In this document: piece after piece, positions 1 to 10,200 of the stretch
Position numbering within the stretch: position 1 is the first letter of the stretch
How the letters are laid out: each line of letters starts with the position of its first letter
From: Candidatus Poribacteria bacterium
GTDB lineage: Bacteria; Poribacteria; WGA-4E; WGA-3G
Reading direction: 5' to 3'
Length of the DNA: 54,240 nt
Assembly (NCBI GenBank): GCA_022826805.1
Contig: JAJDUH010000052.1
Span: 1-54,240, forward strand
Made by a program: the position numbers and the translations under genes
The notes under the pieces: generated by a model
Seen by the model: the letters and a program-made list of their open reading frames with translations, nothing else
Database searches by the model: none
Told to the model about the DNA's origin: nothing

Positions 1-276
1 AATAGATAAATACTTTTTTTGTAGAGGGGAACTAAGAATACCTCTCTAACATAGCACATTCGTGGAGACTCCGCAAGAAATCTGAAAAAAACTCTGAAAG
101 CCAAACATCTTTACCTCCACACTTGTGGGTAACAGTAAGCCTATCAGGGGGGAATAGTGTTTATTTATTTTTCGGGTTTACCATAGTTTGTCTGAATCGC
201 GGATTTTGGGGTTTGTGTCCTTGCTAAAGGATAAGACCGGTGTGGTTAAAATGCACATTGCATAAATCAGAATCTG
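1..276. other. Intergenic stretch, no gene seen
   Basis: I see no convincing reading frame here. The stretch is AT-rich and carries a C/G-rich half-arm near 137-152 (CCTATCAGGGGGG), which matches one arm of the G/C-rich hairpins seen intact near 39930 and 41905. It leads directly into the hairpin-repeat cluster. Confidence 0.5.
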
Positions 277-530
277 AATCAACGGTATGAAGTGCTTATG
301 CACTTCACCGGGTATTCATGCCTTGAATCAGAATCAACGGTATTCATGCCGCGTGGCATGAACCGGGTATGAATGCCTTATGGCATTCGAATCAGAATCA
401 ACGGTATGAAGTGCTTATGCACTTCACCGGGTATGAAGTCCGTATGGACTTCACCGGGGCATGAACCGGGTATGAATGCCTTAATGGCATTCCAAATCAA
501 CGGTATTCATGCCGTGTGGCATGAACCGGG
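277..530. repeat. Cluster of about eight variable-stem hairpin repeats
   Basis: Each full copy has a constant left flank AATCAACGGTA, an 8-nt arm, a 4-5 nt loop, the complementary arm and a constant right flank CCGGG. Arms seen: TGAAGTGC (288-295 with 300-307, and 407-414 with 419-426), TTCATGCC (343-350 with 355-362, and 506-513 with 518-525), TGAATGCC (370-377 and 473-480) and TGAAGTCC (434-441 with 446-453). Loops are TTAT, GCGT, GTGT, GTAT or TTAAT. Arms differ between copies but always stay self-complementary. Partial copies (311-325, 459-470) lie between full ones. The short reading frames across this block are translated repeat, not genes. Confidence 0.9.
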
Positions 531-573
531 AGCGTGTACGCTGCAAAACCGCACCTACCAGTGTAAGGAGAGA

Positions 574-3027
574 CTAAAATCGTTTCCTGCTGCGTTCTTT
601 TATCCAACGGAGAACTAACTCTCGGTTTTCGGTGTCGCCGTATTGCTGGAACTGGTTAGCAAGCTGCTGCCCTGTTTCGATGAGAAGCGGATTTAACATT
701 TCAGATTTAGATTTCAGGGCGAGTTGATACCTTTGCATAGCAGCTGTTGGTTGCTTCCGCTTCATCAAGCCAATGGCGAGACCGCATCGGACTTTGACGA
801 GCGTATCATCTCTCATCTTATCGGAACGTCGTCGGATGAGTTGAGATTCCAGCGATAATAGGTTCCGAAATGCTGGCACGTTAATTGGATCTTTTTTAAG
901 GATGGTTTCAAAAGCCGTAAATGCTTTCTGGTGTTCACCCTGCACAAGATAGAGGTAACCAATGGTATTGTAAATCTGAATGTCTCGTTTGGATTCGGGG
1001 ATCGCCTCGAACTCAACGAGGGCAGCGGCGTATTGTCGTTGCCGCATGAGGGCATTCCCATGCCGGATTCTCAGGTTAACTTGCTCTTCTTTTGCCTGCG
1101 GATTTTCGGGTGATTGTGCTAAAACCCGCGACAATTCAATAGAGGCGCGTTCGTAGTCCCCCGCACCCTGATGCGCATTCGCTAAACTCAAACGTAAATT
1201 CAGATCGGTAGATGCGAGTCGGAGTGCCTCCTCAAGGAGTTGGATCGCTGTTATGTAGTCTTCGGCATCGCTGAGGCTTCGGGCGTAGTGATGATAGGCT
1301 GCGATAAGGTTATGCAAAGCGTGATCAGCCTTCGGATTGGCGTTGTAAACGTGTTGGAATGCCGATAGTGCCTCTGCATAGTCGCCTTTTTTGAGATATA
1401 ACTCCCCCAGTAAATTGCGGATGTGCATTTCATGAGGATGGAGTTTCTGCAATTCGAGATATACCTGTACTGCTTCTTCTAACTCACCCGCCTGGCTATG
1501 TGCCGTCGCTTTTCGGGTGAATGCATCACTCAGGTTTGTACGGGCAATATGGAGGGTGGGCATCAACCGCAAAGCGTTCCGATACGCATCAATCGCTTCA
1601 TCCCATTTCTCACGATTTCGCAAGGTCACACCGTAATTATTATAGCATTGGGCGAGGTTTTGTCGTGTCAGCGCATCAACAGGGTTAATGTCAATAGCCT
1701 TCTGGTAGTAGGCAATCGCAGTCTCAAATTGCCCAGCCCGTTCGTACCCGTTGCCCATGAGTTGATAGGTAGGTGCGTCAAGTGGCTCCATCTGGAGCAC
1801 TCTTTCAAAAGTAGTAGTGGCGGTATCAAAGTCTTCTGCCGCCAACGCTTTGAATCCTTTTGCTCGGAGCAGCTGATGTAGATTTCGCCGGGCAGCTTTG
1901 TGATATGGCGCAATGTGAAGTGCTTTTTCAAACGCCTGTACGGCTTTTTCATTCTCTTTTTCTTCATAGTAGAAGATGCCGAGTGTGTTGTAATCCGCTG
2001 GCGACGGTTTCTCGGCGACCCGTTCTTCAACAAGGGCGATTGCTTGATCGGTCTTTCCTGTTTCGTGGTAAATCTGAATGAGCTTCTCTACTGCGGGTTG
2101 AAACTTGGCATTGAGTTCTCTGCAGGTTTGGAAGGTAGCAATTGCAGCGGGTATATCGCCTTTGTCGAAGTAGATGGCGCCGAGTAGATAGTGTGTACGG
2201 AGTTGCGTTTGAAGATCGGCGTAAGGTTTCTGTTCAATTTCGGTTTTCAGGACTTTGATAGCGACCTCATGTTGTGGCGCATTCAGCGGCGTGTTATAGA
2301 GCCTACGCAGCGTGGCTATATCGCGCTCGGACGGTTGTTGTGCCGTCGCTGTAGGAAAACAGATGTCTCCAGGATGCGGACTGTGTCCCCACAACCCGAT
2401 TGCATGTCCGAATTCGTGGACGCACACTGTTCGCATCTCTTCCTGCGACAATTCGCCGACGGTTCCGTACCCCTCTAACATCAGGATAACTTCTACTGTA
2501 AAACTGATTTCATGTCCTGCTTCGGTTTCGCGGTCTTCAACCGCAGTGATAGGACCTACATCTAATCCGTTAGAAAAGGTGCCGATTTGGACGCTATCTT
2601 TGAGACGTGTGAGTTCTGCACTGCCGAGTCGGGTATCCTGAAAGTTAGCGAGGAAACCGATATACCCCCAACTGACGCGGATATCTGCGTCCTGAGGGAC
2701 ATCGGTCTCTTCAAATCGGATGTTGCCGTCACTGGCGTTGTGCCACGCTTGCATGGCATATCGGATTTCGGGTAAGTATGGACTGTCTTTTAAAACAGGC
2801 GAGATATATACCCGAATCGGCATCTGTGCGAAACGGGTAATTCTGCCCTGAGAGAAGAGTGTGATGTGATCAAAATAATCTACATCAGATGATGGGGAGG
2901 ACTGATGTGCTATAGCACTGTTAAGAAGTATGAAGACGAAACTAACCAACGCGACCCTCAAAACGTTCTTAGCGCATGTTTTGACATGTAAGATAGACTG
3001 AAAAATATGTTGTACGCTAATAGACAT
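574..3027 (-). CDS. Secreted zinc metalloprotease with TPR repeats
   Basis: The protein has 817 residues. A hydrophobic segment at about residues 23-40 looks like a signal peptide, so it is probably exported. The motif HEFGHAIGLWGH at residues 204-215 is the HExxHxxGxxH zinc site of matrixin-like (metzincin) proteases, and DICFP shortly after could be the Met-turn region. From about residue 255 to the end there is a long array of TPR-like helices (ALHIAPYHKAARRNL, AIDINPVDALTRQN), which would bind protein partners. The start is supported by AAGGAAT upstream of the ATG. The likely role is proteolysis in the periplasm or outside the cell; the substrate is unknown. The 3' end abuts the repeat cluster and a short GCACCTACC-type repeat. 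The protease call is strong, the role is inferred. Confidence 0.85.
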   Translation of the reverse strand: MSISVQHIFQSILHVKTCAKNVLRVALVSFVFILLNSAIAHQSSPSSDVDYFDHITLFSQGRITRFAQMPIRVYISPVLKDSPYLPEIRYAMQAWHNASDGNIRFEETDVPQDADIRVSWGYIGFLANFQDTRLGSAELTRLKDSVQIGTFSNGLDVGPITAVEDRETEAGHEISFTVEVILMLEGYGTVGELSQEEMRTVCVHEFGHAIGLWGHSPHPGDICFPTATAQQPSERDIATLRRLYNTPLNAPQHEVAIKVLKTEIEQKPYADLQTQLRTHYLLGAIYFDKGDIPAAIATFQTCRELNAKFQPAVEKLIQIYHETGKTDQAIALVEERVAEKPSPADYNTLGIFYYEEKENEKAVQAFEKALHIAPYHKAARRNLHQLLRAKGFKALAAEDFDTATTTFERVLQMEPLDAPTYQLMGNGYERAGQFETAIAYYQKAIDINPVDALTRQNLAQCYNNYGVTLRNREKWDEAIDAYRNALRLMPTLHIARTNLSDAFTRKATAHSQAGELEEAVQVYLELQKLHPHEMHIRNLLGELYLKKGDYAEALSAFQHVYNANPKADHALHNLIAAYHHYARSLSDAEDYITAIQLLEEALRLASTDLNLRLSLANAHQGAGDYERASIELSRVLAQSPENPQAKEEQVNLRIRHGNALMRQRQYAAALVEFEAIPESKRDIQIYNTIGYLYLVQGEHQKAFTAFETILKKDPINVPAFRNLLSLESQLIRRRSDKMRDDTLVKVRCGLAIGLMKRKQPTAAMQRYQLALKSKSEMLNPLLIETGQQLANQFQQYGDTENRELVLRWIKERSRKRF

Positions 3028-3059
3028 AAACTAATTCCTTGCACTTTTGCGTGAATGAA

Positions 3060-4217
3060 CTAACTCCGACTCGCCAGTTTATTTGAGAAAATACTGATTA
3101 ATCCGCCCAACATCATATACCCAAAAATCACTTCCAGTGTGACGAAGAAACGGGCGGCGGCATTGTCGGCTACGATATCCCCGAAACCGAGCGTTGTAAA
3201 GGTGACAACACTAAAGTAGAAACAGTTCCAAAAGGTTAAGGGTTCGCCACTATACACACCCGTGCTTTGATGGAATTGCGGTGCGAAACTTTGCAGCCAA
3301 GTCGGTGCCCACGTTGGAAGCGGCATGTATGCGAGCGCAAAGAGAAACGCAAAGAAAAGAGACCAGAATGCCCAAAGCCCGAGACTCCGTCCATAATCGG
3401 AACTCCAGCGCCATAAGCCCGCCAATACAGGATTCGCCTGATTGAAGGCACGAATGAACTGCCGGTCAGCGACGTAGCGTTTAAAAAAAGGGTTCGCGAC
3501 CCCGTCCACCTGTTGACTATCCAAATAGATTTCGGTGGGACGATGCTGCTCTCTGCTTAGTTTCGCTTTCACTGCCTGAAAAAGTGTGTCCGGGACATAG
3601 TGAACATCGCGAAAGGCAGCGACAGAAATGAACCGTGCTGCAGTAAAGTTTGCAGGACCCAGAAACGTGGCGTTATTGAATGTAGTGGCTTCAGGAAACC
3701 ATGTTCCTGTACAATCAAGCGCGCTTTGAAACAGGACGCGACGAAAATTGACTTCATTATGGAAAGTAGCCTCGTGGAAAACGGCGTTTTCCCGAAATTG
3801 AACGCCATGGAAATCGGCAACATCGTTAAATCTCGCCCGCCAAAAACTGGCACTTTTGCGAAACATTGCGCTATGGAAATCAGCGCGTCTCTGGAAGATC
3901 GTTTCACGGAATGCACAGGGGCCGTATATAACAGCCTCATCTAAGTCAAGAATCCCCTCAAAGAGGGTACGCCGAAAGTTAACCTCTTGTTGAAAAACGA
4001 CCGCCCGGAAATTGACGATGTTTCTGAACGTACATCCGATGCATTCGAGGGACTTTTTGAGAAGAATCCGGTCATGTTCATCGCGTTCCAATTCGGCAGA
4101 AAAGATGTCAACGACCCCTTCGATGATGCAATTCGTAAGGACAACGCGCCCGGCATCGCCTTGTAACGCCTCAAGGAAGGTGCGTGCACTAATTGTTTCG
4201 CCATGTTTTTCGTACAT
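3060..4217 (-). CDS. Pentapeptide-repeat protein fused to an ion channel pore
   Basis: The protein has 385 residues from the chosen start. The N-terminal half is pentapeptide-type repeat (units such as ADFHG, AVFHE, VNFRR), which folds as a right-handed beta-helix. The C-terminal part has a membrane helix (LWAFWSLFFAFLFALAYMPL), a pore loop with filter-like TTLGFGDIV, and a second helix (FFVTLEVIFGYMMLGGLI). This is the two-helix potassium-channel layout, with GFGD in place of the usual GYGD. I place the start at the ATG of MYEKHGE because AAGGTGG precedes it at good spacing. The frame stays open upstream to 4382, but that extension crosses a hairpin repeat at 4315-4349 and is probably not translated. 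The beta-helix could be a cytoplasmic sensor or assembly domain; that is inference. Confidence 0.85.
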   Translation of the reverse strand: MYEKHGETISARTFLEALQGDAGRVVLTNCIIEGVVDIFSAELERDEHDRILLKKSLECIGCTFRNIVNFRAVVFQQEVNFRRTLFEGILDLDEAVIYGPCAFRETIFQRRADFHSAMFRKSASFWRARFNDVADFHGVQFRENAVFHEATFHNEVNFRRVLFQSALDCTGTWFPEATTFNNATFLGPANFTAARFISVAAFRDVHYVPDTLFQAVKAKLSREQHRPTEIYLDSQQVDGVANPFFKRYVADRQFIRAFNQANPVLAGLWRWSSDYGRSLGLWAFWSLFFAFLFALAYMPLPTWAPTWLQSFAPQFHQSTGVYSGEPLTFWNCFYFSVVTFTTLGFGDIVADNAAARFFVTLEVIFGYMMLGGLISIFSNKLASRS

Positions 4218-4314
4218 CTTGTCCACCTTAAAATTCTTTTGTGACGGATATGAAGTTTCAGAAAATAAATCGGTAATTTTCCAACAACATTCGGCGAGGT
4301 TAGGGGGAAACACG

Positions 4315-4349
4315 CCGGGGAATGCCATACGGCATTCATACCGTTGATT
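4315..4349 (-). repeat. Variable-stem hairpin repeat, single copy
   Basis: On the minus strand this reads AATCAACGGTAT followed by arms GAATGCC and GGCATTC around a 4-nt loop, then CCGG. It lies just upstream of the pentapeptide-channel gene. A second small hairpin, CACCG-CACCTAC-CGGTG, lies near 4358-4374. Confidence 0.85.
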
Positions 4350-4409
4350 CGCAAAAACACCGCACCTACCGGTGAAATGCATAAGTCCTACTAAGGGAAA
4401 AGGAAGAGA

Positions 4410-5570
4410 TTAGCAAGGAAGCTGCGTCCATCCCTGACCTGTTCGGATCGCGTCAATAGCAACTTGGTAACGCCAGCCGTCTTGAAAAGTCAGGTACGGT
4501 TCGTGTGGACGGTTCTGAATATCGGCGAGGAAATCCCGAACGAGCGCGACCCATTTGTTTTGAATGTCGTCTCCGATGCGAGGCAGGGCGTCTGAGAACC
4601 GTTGTGGCACGGATAACGCTTCACCCGTATCGTTGATATTGTAGAGCGTGAGTGGACCCAATATACGTCTACCGTCTACGTGGAGCGTTCCGTTCCTGCC
4701 GTAGAAATACAACCCACCGGTAGGCGTATTCGCCGGCACGTCTGGGTCTGTCCGTATCGTCACCAAAACAGAATTTTCATTATCAGACTCCGAAGGCGCC
4801 AACTTGAAGAGTGCCGAGAATTCGTTCTCAGCGTCGCAGACACGCCACTCAAATTTGGATGCCTCTTCGGGTGTGAGTTCTTTACGCATCCATACCCGAA
4901 AGTCGCGAATCTCTGGCACGACGGGTGCTTCCCAAGGGGCGGCTCTGGCTTCACCAACAGCAGCGACGACTTTCATGCCTGTCATCCGTTCGAGCATACC
5001 GAGTTGATGCGTGAGTCCGTTGTTCAATACCCCTCCGCCGTATGCCAAAGCATTCATCCAATTCCACGGCTTCACTGTCTTTGAAGCCGTCCCATTTGAC
5101 ATGCGACGGCTGGATCTGATATCGGCTGCCTTTAATTCGCCAATGACGCGTTGCTCGGTTAGGAGTTCACGGACATAAAATACACCAGGCTCATATAGGT
5201 GTGTTGCGGCAAAAGCATGTTTCAGTCCCGTGTTTTTAACGAGATTGTAGCTATATGCTGCGTCCGCTGCAGTAAGTGCCAACGGTTTTTCGCTAATGAT
5301 ATGGCACCCAAGTTCCACCGCCAATTCGATGACCTCGGTCCGCAAAGTCGCTGGTGTTGTGAGGGCGACGATATCGGGTTTATGTTTCAAAAGGCTCTTT
5401 CGCCAATCGGTTGAAGCCTCCGGCACCCCTAATCCAGCGGCGACTTTTTGCACGATATCGGGTTTGCGGGCACAAATTGCCGACACCTCGACACCGTAGT
5501 GTTGAAACGCTTTCGTGTGCCCTTCAGCCGACCAGCCCGCACCGACGACGACTGCTCTTAATTTTTTCAT
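4410..5570 (-). CDS. Gfo/Idh/MocA family NAD(P)-dependent oxidoreductase
   Basis: The protein has 386 residues, usual for the family. The N-terminal Rossmann fold is clear: VVVGAGWSAEGH at residues 6-17 binds the dinucleotide, and the family signature EKPLAL is at about residues 94-99. The C-terminal half is the alpha/beta substrate domain. These enzymes oxidise or reduce sugars, inositols or their derivatives; the substrate cannot be read from sequence. The gene runs with the minus-strand DUF1501 gene behind it (46 bp gap), but whether they share a transcript is unclear. A second, diverged member of the family is at 12675-13718. Confidence 0.9.
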   Translation of the reverse strand: MKKLRAVVVGAGWSAEGHTKAFQHYGVEVSAICARKPDIVQKVAAGLGVPEASTDWRKSLLKHKPDIVALTTPATLRTEVIELAVELGCHIISEKPLALTAADAAYSYNLVKNTGLKHAFAATHLYEPGVFYVRELLTEQRVIGELKAADIRSSRRMSNGTASKTVKPWNWMNALAYGGGVLNNGLTHQLGMLERMTGMKVVAAVGEARAAPWEAPVVPEIRDFRVWMRKELTPEEASKFEWRVCDAENEFSALFKLAPSESDNENSVLVTIRTDPDVPANTPTGGLYFYGRNGTLHVDGRRILGPLTLYNINDTGEALSVPQRFSDALPRIGDDIQNKWVALVRDFLADIQNRPHEPYLTFQDGWRYQVAIDAIRTGQGWTQLPC

Positions 5571-5616
5571 CCAGTTTTTAAGTCCTAATAGGTGCGCTTA
5601 GGCAGCGCGTCTACTA

Positions 5617-7095
5617 TTACGCCAAAAGCTCAGTGAGGACGCGTGCTTCTTCATCAACGCCTGTCAGACGATCATCAAGCCCTTGGAACTTAAAGGTCAA
5701 CCGCTCGTGATCAATGCCGAGTTGATTGAGAATCGTAGCATTTATATCCCCAACAGAGACAGGGTCCCGGACGATATTGTAACTAAAGTCATCCGTTTCG
5801 CCATGGACGACGCCGCCTTTGATTCCACCACCAGCCATCCAGCGTGTAAAGCACTTAGGATGATGGTCGCGTCCATAGTTATCTGGACTGAGTTTGCCTT
5901 GGCAGTAAACGGTTCGTCCAAATTCGCCGCCCCAGACGACCAAAGTCTCATCTAACATACCGCGTTGTTTCAAATCTTGAACGAGGGCGGTTGAGGGCTG
6001 GTCGATGTCGCGCGCCTGATTCCGAATGTTCTTCGGGAGGTCGCCGTGCTGATCCCATCCGCGATGGAAGACCTGGACGAGACGAACATCGCGCTCCATC
6101 ATCCGCCGTGCGAGGATACAACAGTTGGCAAAAGTGCCAGGGGTCTTGACCTCAGGACCATACATTTCCAAGACGTGGTCTGGCTCTTTCGACAGGTCTG
6201 TAAGTTCAGGGACGCTTGTCTGCATGCGGAATGCCATCTCATATTGAGAGATACGTGCATGTGTTTCCGGGTCGCCGACCTCTTCGTAGAGTTCCTTGTT
6301 CAGCGCGACGAGGGTATCCAGCATCTGCTTCCGTGCTTTTTCGGTGACCCCTTCGGGATTTGAAAGGAACAGGACAGGATCGCCTTGGCTGCGGAGCAGC
6401 ACGCCTTGATGTTCTGACGGGAGGAATCCAGATCCCCAGAGGCGATTGTAGAGTGCCTGTGCACCTTTCGGACCGCTCCATGTGGCGTTCATTACAATGA
6501 AAGCAGGCAGATTTCTGTTCTCACTGCCGAGTCCATAACTCAGCCATGCACCGAGACTCGGTTTTCCGGGACTTTCATCGCCAGTGCAGAAGAAGGTGAT
6601 CGCCGGATCGTGATTAATGGCGTCGGTGTGTACCGTTTTGATAATCGCGAGGTCCTTCACCATGCTTGCGGTATGTGGTAACAACTCACTAATCCAGGCG
6701 CCGTCCCCGCCATTGTCGTACTTCTTGAACTCAAAAATAGAAGGCGCAATCGGAAATTTATCTTGCCCAGAAGTCATTGTGGTGAGGCGTTGCCCCATTC
6801 GGACGGATTCTGGGAGGTCGGTATCAAACCATTCCTGCATATTCGGCTTATAGTCATACAGATCGAGTTGCGAGGGTGCACCAGACATAAAAAGATAGAC
6901 AGCCCGTTTCGCCTTGGGTGCAAAGTGTGGTAACTCGGGCAAACCACCGAACCTCGGCTTCACTTGACTCTCAAGGGCGTTAGCAACACCGTTCGGTAGT
7001 AGTGATGCGAGCGCCGCGGCACCGAGTCCCGACGCACATTTACTAAAAAACTGGCGACGCGTTTCAAGTTTCAGATATTCTTTAATCGGATCCAT
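5617..7095 (-). CDS. DUF1501 domain-containing protein with Tat signal
   Basis: The protein has 492 residues. The N-terminus contains RRQFFSKCASGLGAAALASL, a twin-arginine signal, so export is folded and Tat-dependent. The body is the DUF1501 (sulfatase-like alkaline phosphatase superfamily) fold typical of Planctomycetes and Poribacteria, with segments such as GAPSQLDLYDYKP and WGGEFGRTVYCQGK. DUF1501 genes almost always sit beside cytochrome/DUF1549/DUF1553 genes, as here (next gene upstream on the same strand, 7252-11082), and the pair is thought to act on polysaccharides or other polymers in the periplasm. The start is supported by AAGGAGTTAACGT before the ATG. The exact reaction is not known. 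Confidence 0.9.
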   Translation of the reverse strand: MDPIKEYLKLETRRQFFSKCASGLGAAALASLLPNGVANALESQVKPRFGGLPELPHFAPKAKRAVYLFMSGAPSQLDLYDYKPNMQEWFDTDLPESVRMGQRLTTMTSGQDKFPIAPSIFEFKKYDNGGDGAWISELLPHTASMVKDLAIIKTVHTDAINHDPAITFFCTGDESPGKPSLGAWLSYGLGSENRNLPAFIVMNATWSGPKGAQALYNRLWGSGFLPSEHQGVLLRSQGDPVLFLSNPEGVTEKARKQMLDTLVALNKELYEEVGDPETHARISQYEMAFRMQTSVPELTDLSKEPDHVLEMYGPEVKTPGTFANCCILARRMMERDVRLVQVFHRGWDQHGDLPKNIRNQARDIDQPSTALVQDLKQRGMLDETLVVWGGEFGRTVYCQGKLSPDNYGRDHHPKCFTRWMAGGGIKGGVVHGETDDFSYNIVRDPVSVGDINATILNQLGIDHERLTFKFQGLDDRLTGVDEEARVLTELLA

Positions 7096-7107
7096 ACGTT
7101 AACTCCT

Positions 7108-7250
7108 TGGTTAATAGTTGTCGGTTATCGGTTATTAGTTTTCAGTTAAGAGATGCCTTTGTAACAATCGCTTCAAACTTGGCGTACTCCAGAAAGTAGT
7201 GAATTGTTACAGGAAAACCTCTTGACCGGCAACCGACAACCGACAGCCAT
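7108..7250. repeat. Inverted CAGTTNN microrepeat element
   Basis: The left arm is built from 7-8 nt units (GTTAATAGTTGTCGGTTATCGG, split here as GTTAATAGTTG and TCGGTTATCGG), then TTTTCAGTTAAGAG. The right arm (about 7222-7250) reads CTTGACCGGCAACCGACAACCGACAG, split here as CTTGACCGGCA and ACCGACAACCGACAG, roughly the inverse. About 70 bp of unrelated sequence lies between. The same design recurs at 47118-47258 and 49486-49620. It fills the gap between the DUF1501 start and the PSD1 gene end. Confidence 0.65.
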
Positions 7251-7251
7251 T

Positions 7252-10200
7252 TTACCCCTTATTCAGGACTTCATCCAGATTGAGAATCAGGTTTGCAAGC
7301 ATTGTCCATGCAGCGACTTCGACTGCATCTAAGGTTTCATCAGGTGCGGATTCACCGACAGTAATAAGCGCCTTTGCTGCTTCTGGGTCGGCTTCCAACT
7401 CCTGATAATGCGCTTGGAACGTCTTCAACAAGAGTGCTTCTTCAACCGGTTTTGGTAAGCGAGCAGTCGCCATCTCAAAGAGATACGCAATACGCGCTTC
7501 CGGTGTTTCGCCGCCTTCCTTAATCGCCCGCTCTGCGAAAGCACGTGCCGCTTCAAAGAACTGTGGATCGTTCATCAACATTAACGCCTGCATCGGTGTA
7601 TTTGTACGTTCACGGCGGATTGCGCAGGCTTCACGTGACGGGGCGTCCAAGATGTTCATCTGTGGCGGTGGTGCGGTGCGTTTCCAGAAGGTATAAAGGC
7701 TTCGGCGATAGACTTTATCTGCCCCGGTATCCTGAACAAACGTGTCTGTATTCGACCCCGTGAACCCGACAGCTTTCCAAAGTCCATCCGGCTGTGGTGG
7801 TTTGACACTCGGTCCCCCTATCTTGGTATACAACAGACCGCCGAGAGCAAGCGCATTATCACGCACCATTTCCGCATCAAGCCGGTACCTTGGACCGCGG
7901 GAGAGGAGTCTATTATCTGCATCACGTTCCAATTTTTCAGGCGTAACCTGCGAGTGCTGCCGATATGTCGCTGAGGTGAGCATCAATTTGAGCATCTTTT
8001 GTACATCCCACCCAGAAGCGATAAATTCGGTCGCAAGCCAATCGAGGAGCTTCGGATGCACCGGCGGTGTGCCTTGTGTACCGAAGTCTTCCGCTGTTTC
8101 TACAATGCCTACACCAAAGACATCTTGCCAGAACCTGTTAATCGCGACCCGAGCGGTGAGCGGGTGTTCCGGCGAAAGCAGCCATTCGGCAAAACCGAGA
8201 CGATTTGGCGGTGCATCCGTTGGCACCCCCGGAAGAACAGCAGGGGTTTGTGGATAAACCTGCTCGCGTCGATTCTGGTACTCACCACGTGCTAAGACAT
8301 AGGCACCTCTCGGTTCCTCTCGCTCCTCCATCACCAGCGTTGTTGTTAGTTCAGCGTCCAGTGTATCTCGTTTCTGTTGGACTTCCGCTAAGTCAACGAA
8401 AAGTGCTTTCAAATCCGCGAATGCGCGCTGGGTGTTTTCATTTAGTGTCTTATCGGGTGTGAGATTTTGCCGATAGTAATCCCGAATTTTTGCCTGCTGT
8501 TCAGTTTCGCGTTCGCTGCGAGGCATGCCAACGATTTCGACAACGTCTGCGGGTGTCATCGGTGCCTCGGTTTCAATACGGAAATAGAAACCAGAAAGCC
8601 CCGAATAGTTGACGATTTTCAGGAGCAGTGCATTATTACCCGGTTTAAGCTGTACTTGGAACTGTTCCTGATCAACACCAGCATCCCGTTGGACGTTCTT
8701 GGAGAGGATTTCAGTCCCGTTCAGCCATACCTTGAGTGCATCATTGCTCCCGATGGACAGCTGCGCTCTCTGTTGGGTAACAGAGGTTATGTTCCGAGAA
8801 AGGTAAGTTGCACTGCTTTCACCAACGATGTCGTTATGTACCTGTCCGTCAACCCAATGCGCCTGCTTCTCCCATTTGATGGTTTTACCGTTTACCTCAA
8901 AGGTATCGTTCGTGTTGACGTTTTTCGTTTCAGGTTCATAGACTTTGTAGAAAGCGATGTTACCGTGCGCTGCCGTGAATGGACCAGCGGCGTGCCAATC
9001 TCCTAAGGTCATCTTGGAACCGATGGGGTAAATAGTCGGTGCATCCGTCAGAGCAAGTCGGAATCGTCCAAGGCTTTTTTGTCGCAAGTCGAATTCATGC
9101 TTGAGACGGATTTTCAACTGACCACCTTCCATGCCAAAGGGAGCAGCAACAAGGAAGATCGCTTGCCGATTCTCACTCTTTCTATCAAGCGCCCATCCAG
9201 TTTCAGGTTTGTCGTCAATTGCCTTCGCAACAACACCAGAAAGACCATCTTCGCCGAGTGCTTGTTCGTGGTCTGCCCACGCCTGCACTATTGGCACGCG
9301 TGTCCAGGGATCATCGGAATCGGTATTTGTAGTCTCATTTTCGGCATCTGCTTCGTCCACCGGTGCATCTTCTGCTGCCACCTCAGTGTCGGTATCAGGG
9401 GTAGGTGTACTTCCGGCTTCGCCCTCAACATCAGCATCCCCGACGGCTGCGTTATCTGCTTGTGTCTCAGTTTCAGCATCGCTATGGGCGACATCCTCTG
9501 CTGAAGACGCATCGCTATCCGCTGCAGATGGGGCAATGAAAACGGCAAAATCGGTTAAGACGACGTTGCTATTATCACTTCTACCGACCCCGGCTTTCGG
9601 TAAGGATTCGTGTGTGATGCCTTCCAATCGGACAGCACTCCATTTCCCGGGTGGTAGTTCTGCGATAACCTCGTAAATTTCCTGCTCAGGATTCGTGCCA
9701 CTGGCTAATACAGAGTAATCCTCCAAGATTTCGAGTGTTGCGCCTCCCTTGGAGTAGAGGGAAGTCGGTTTCAGCGTCGTCCAACGCGGCATCCTATTTT
9801 CCCAAGCGATTTGGGTAGCATCTACTTCAGGGATAGGTGCTTTCGTTTGGTCATCTAAGTCCGCAATCTGTTCATCAAACGCTGCGAGTTCCACTTCCTG
9901 CTCCGGGGTTGGTAGTTTCACAACAGGCGGAGAATCCTTGCGGTTACCGTCCATGGCTTTTTCGGTGATATTGTTGAAATATGCGTAGAGTTGATAGAAT
10001 TCTTTCTGCGTAATCGGATCGTATTTGTGATCGTGACACTGGGCGCACCCGACTGTTAAACCCATCCAAACCGTCGAAGTGGTATTGGCTCTATCGATGG
10101 CGTATCGGACGTAGTATTCCTCGTCAATGGAACCACCTTCGCTTGTTGTGACGTGGCATCGATTGAAACCTGTGGCGATCTTTTGCTCAAGCGTCGGCTC

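Noticed and set aside
277..530. CRISPR array
   Set aside because: Repeat units are palindromes placed almost next to each other with varying stems; there are no unique spacers of constant length and no cas genes.
373..618. Open frame of 81 codons across the repeat cluster
   Set aside because: Its translation is only the hairpin repeats read through (INGM..., SPG units); no ribosome binding site or homology.
1498..1881. Plus-strand frame of 127 codons inside the TPR protease gene
   Set aside because: Shadow of a strong coding frame on the other strand; no domain or ribosome binding site.
4218..4382. N-terminal extension of the pentapeptide-channel protein
   Set aside because: It reads through a hairpin repeat, and a good ribosome binding site lies at the downstream ATG.
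9131..9676. Long antisense frame opposite the acidic tract of the PSD1 gene
   Set aside because: It is the Ser/Ala-rich mirror of the low-complexity acidic codons, with no start signal.
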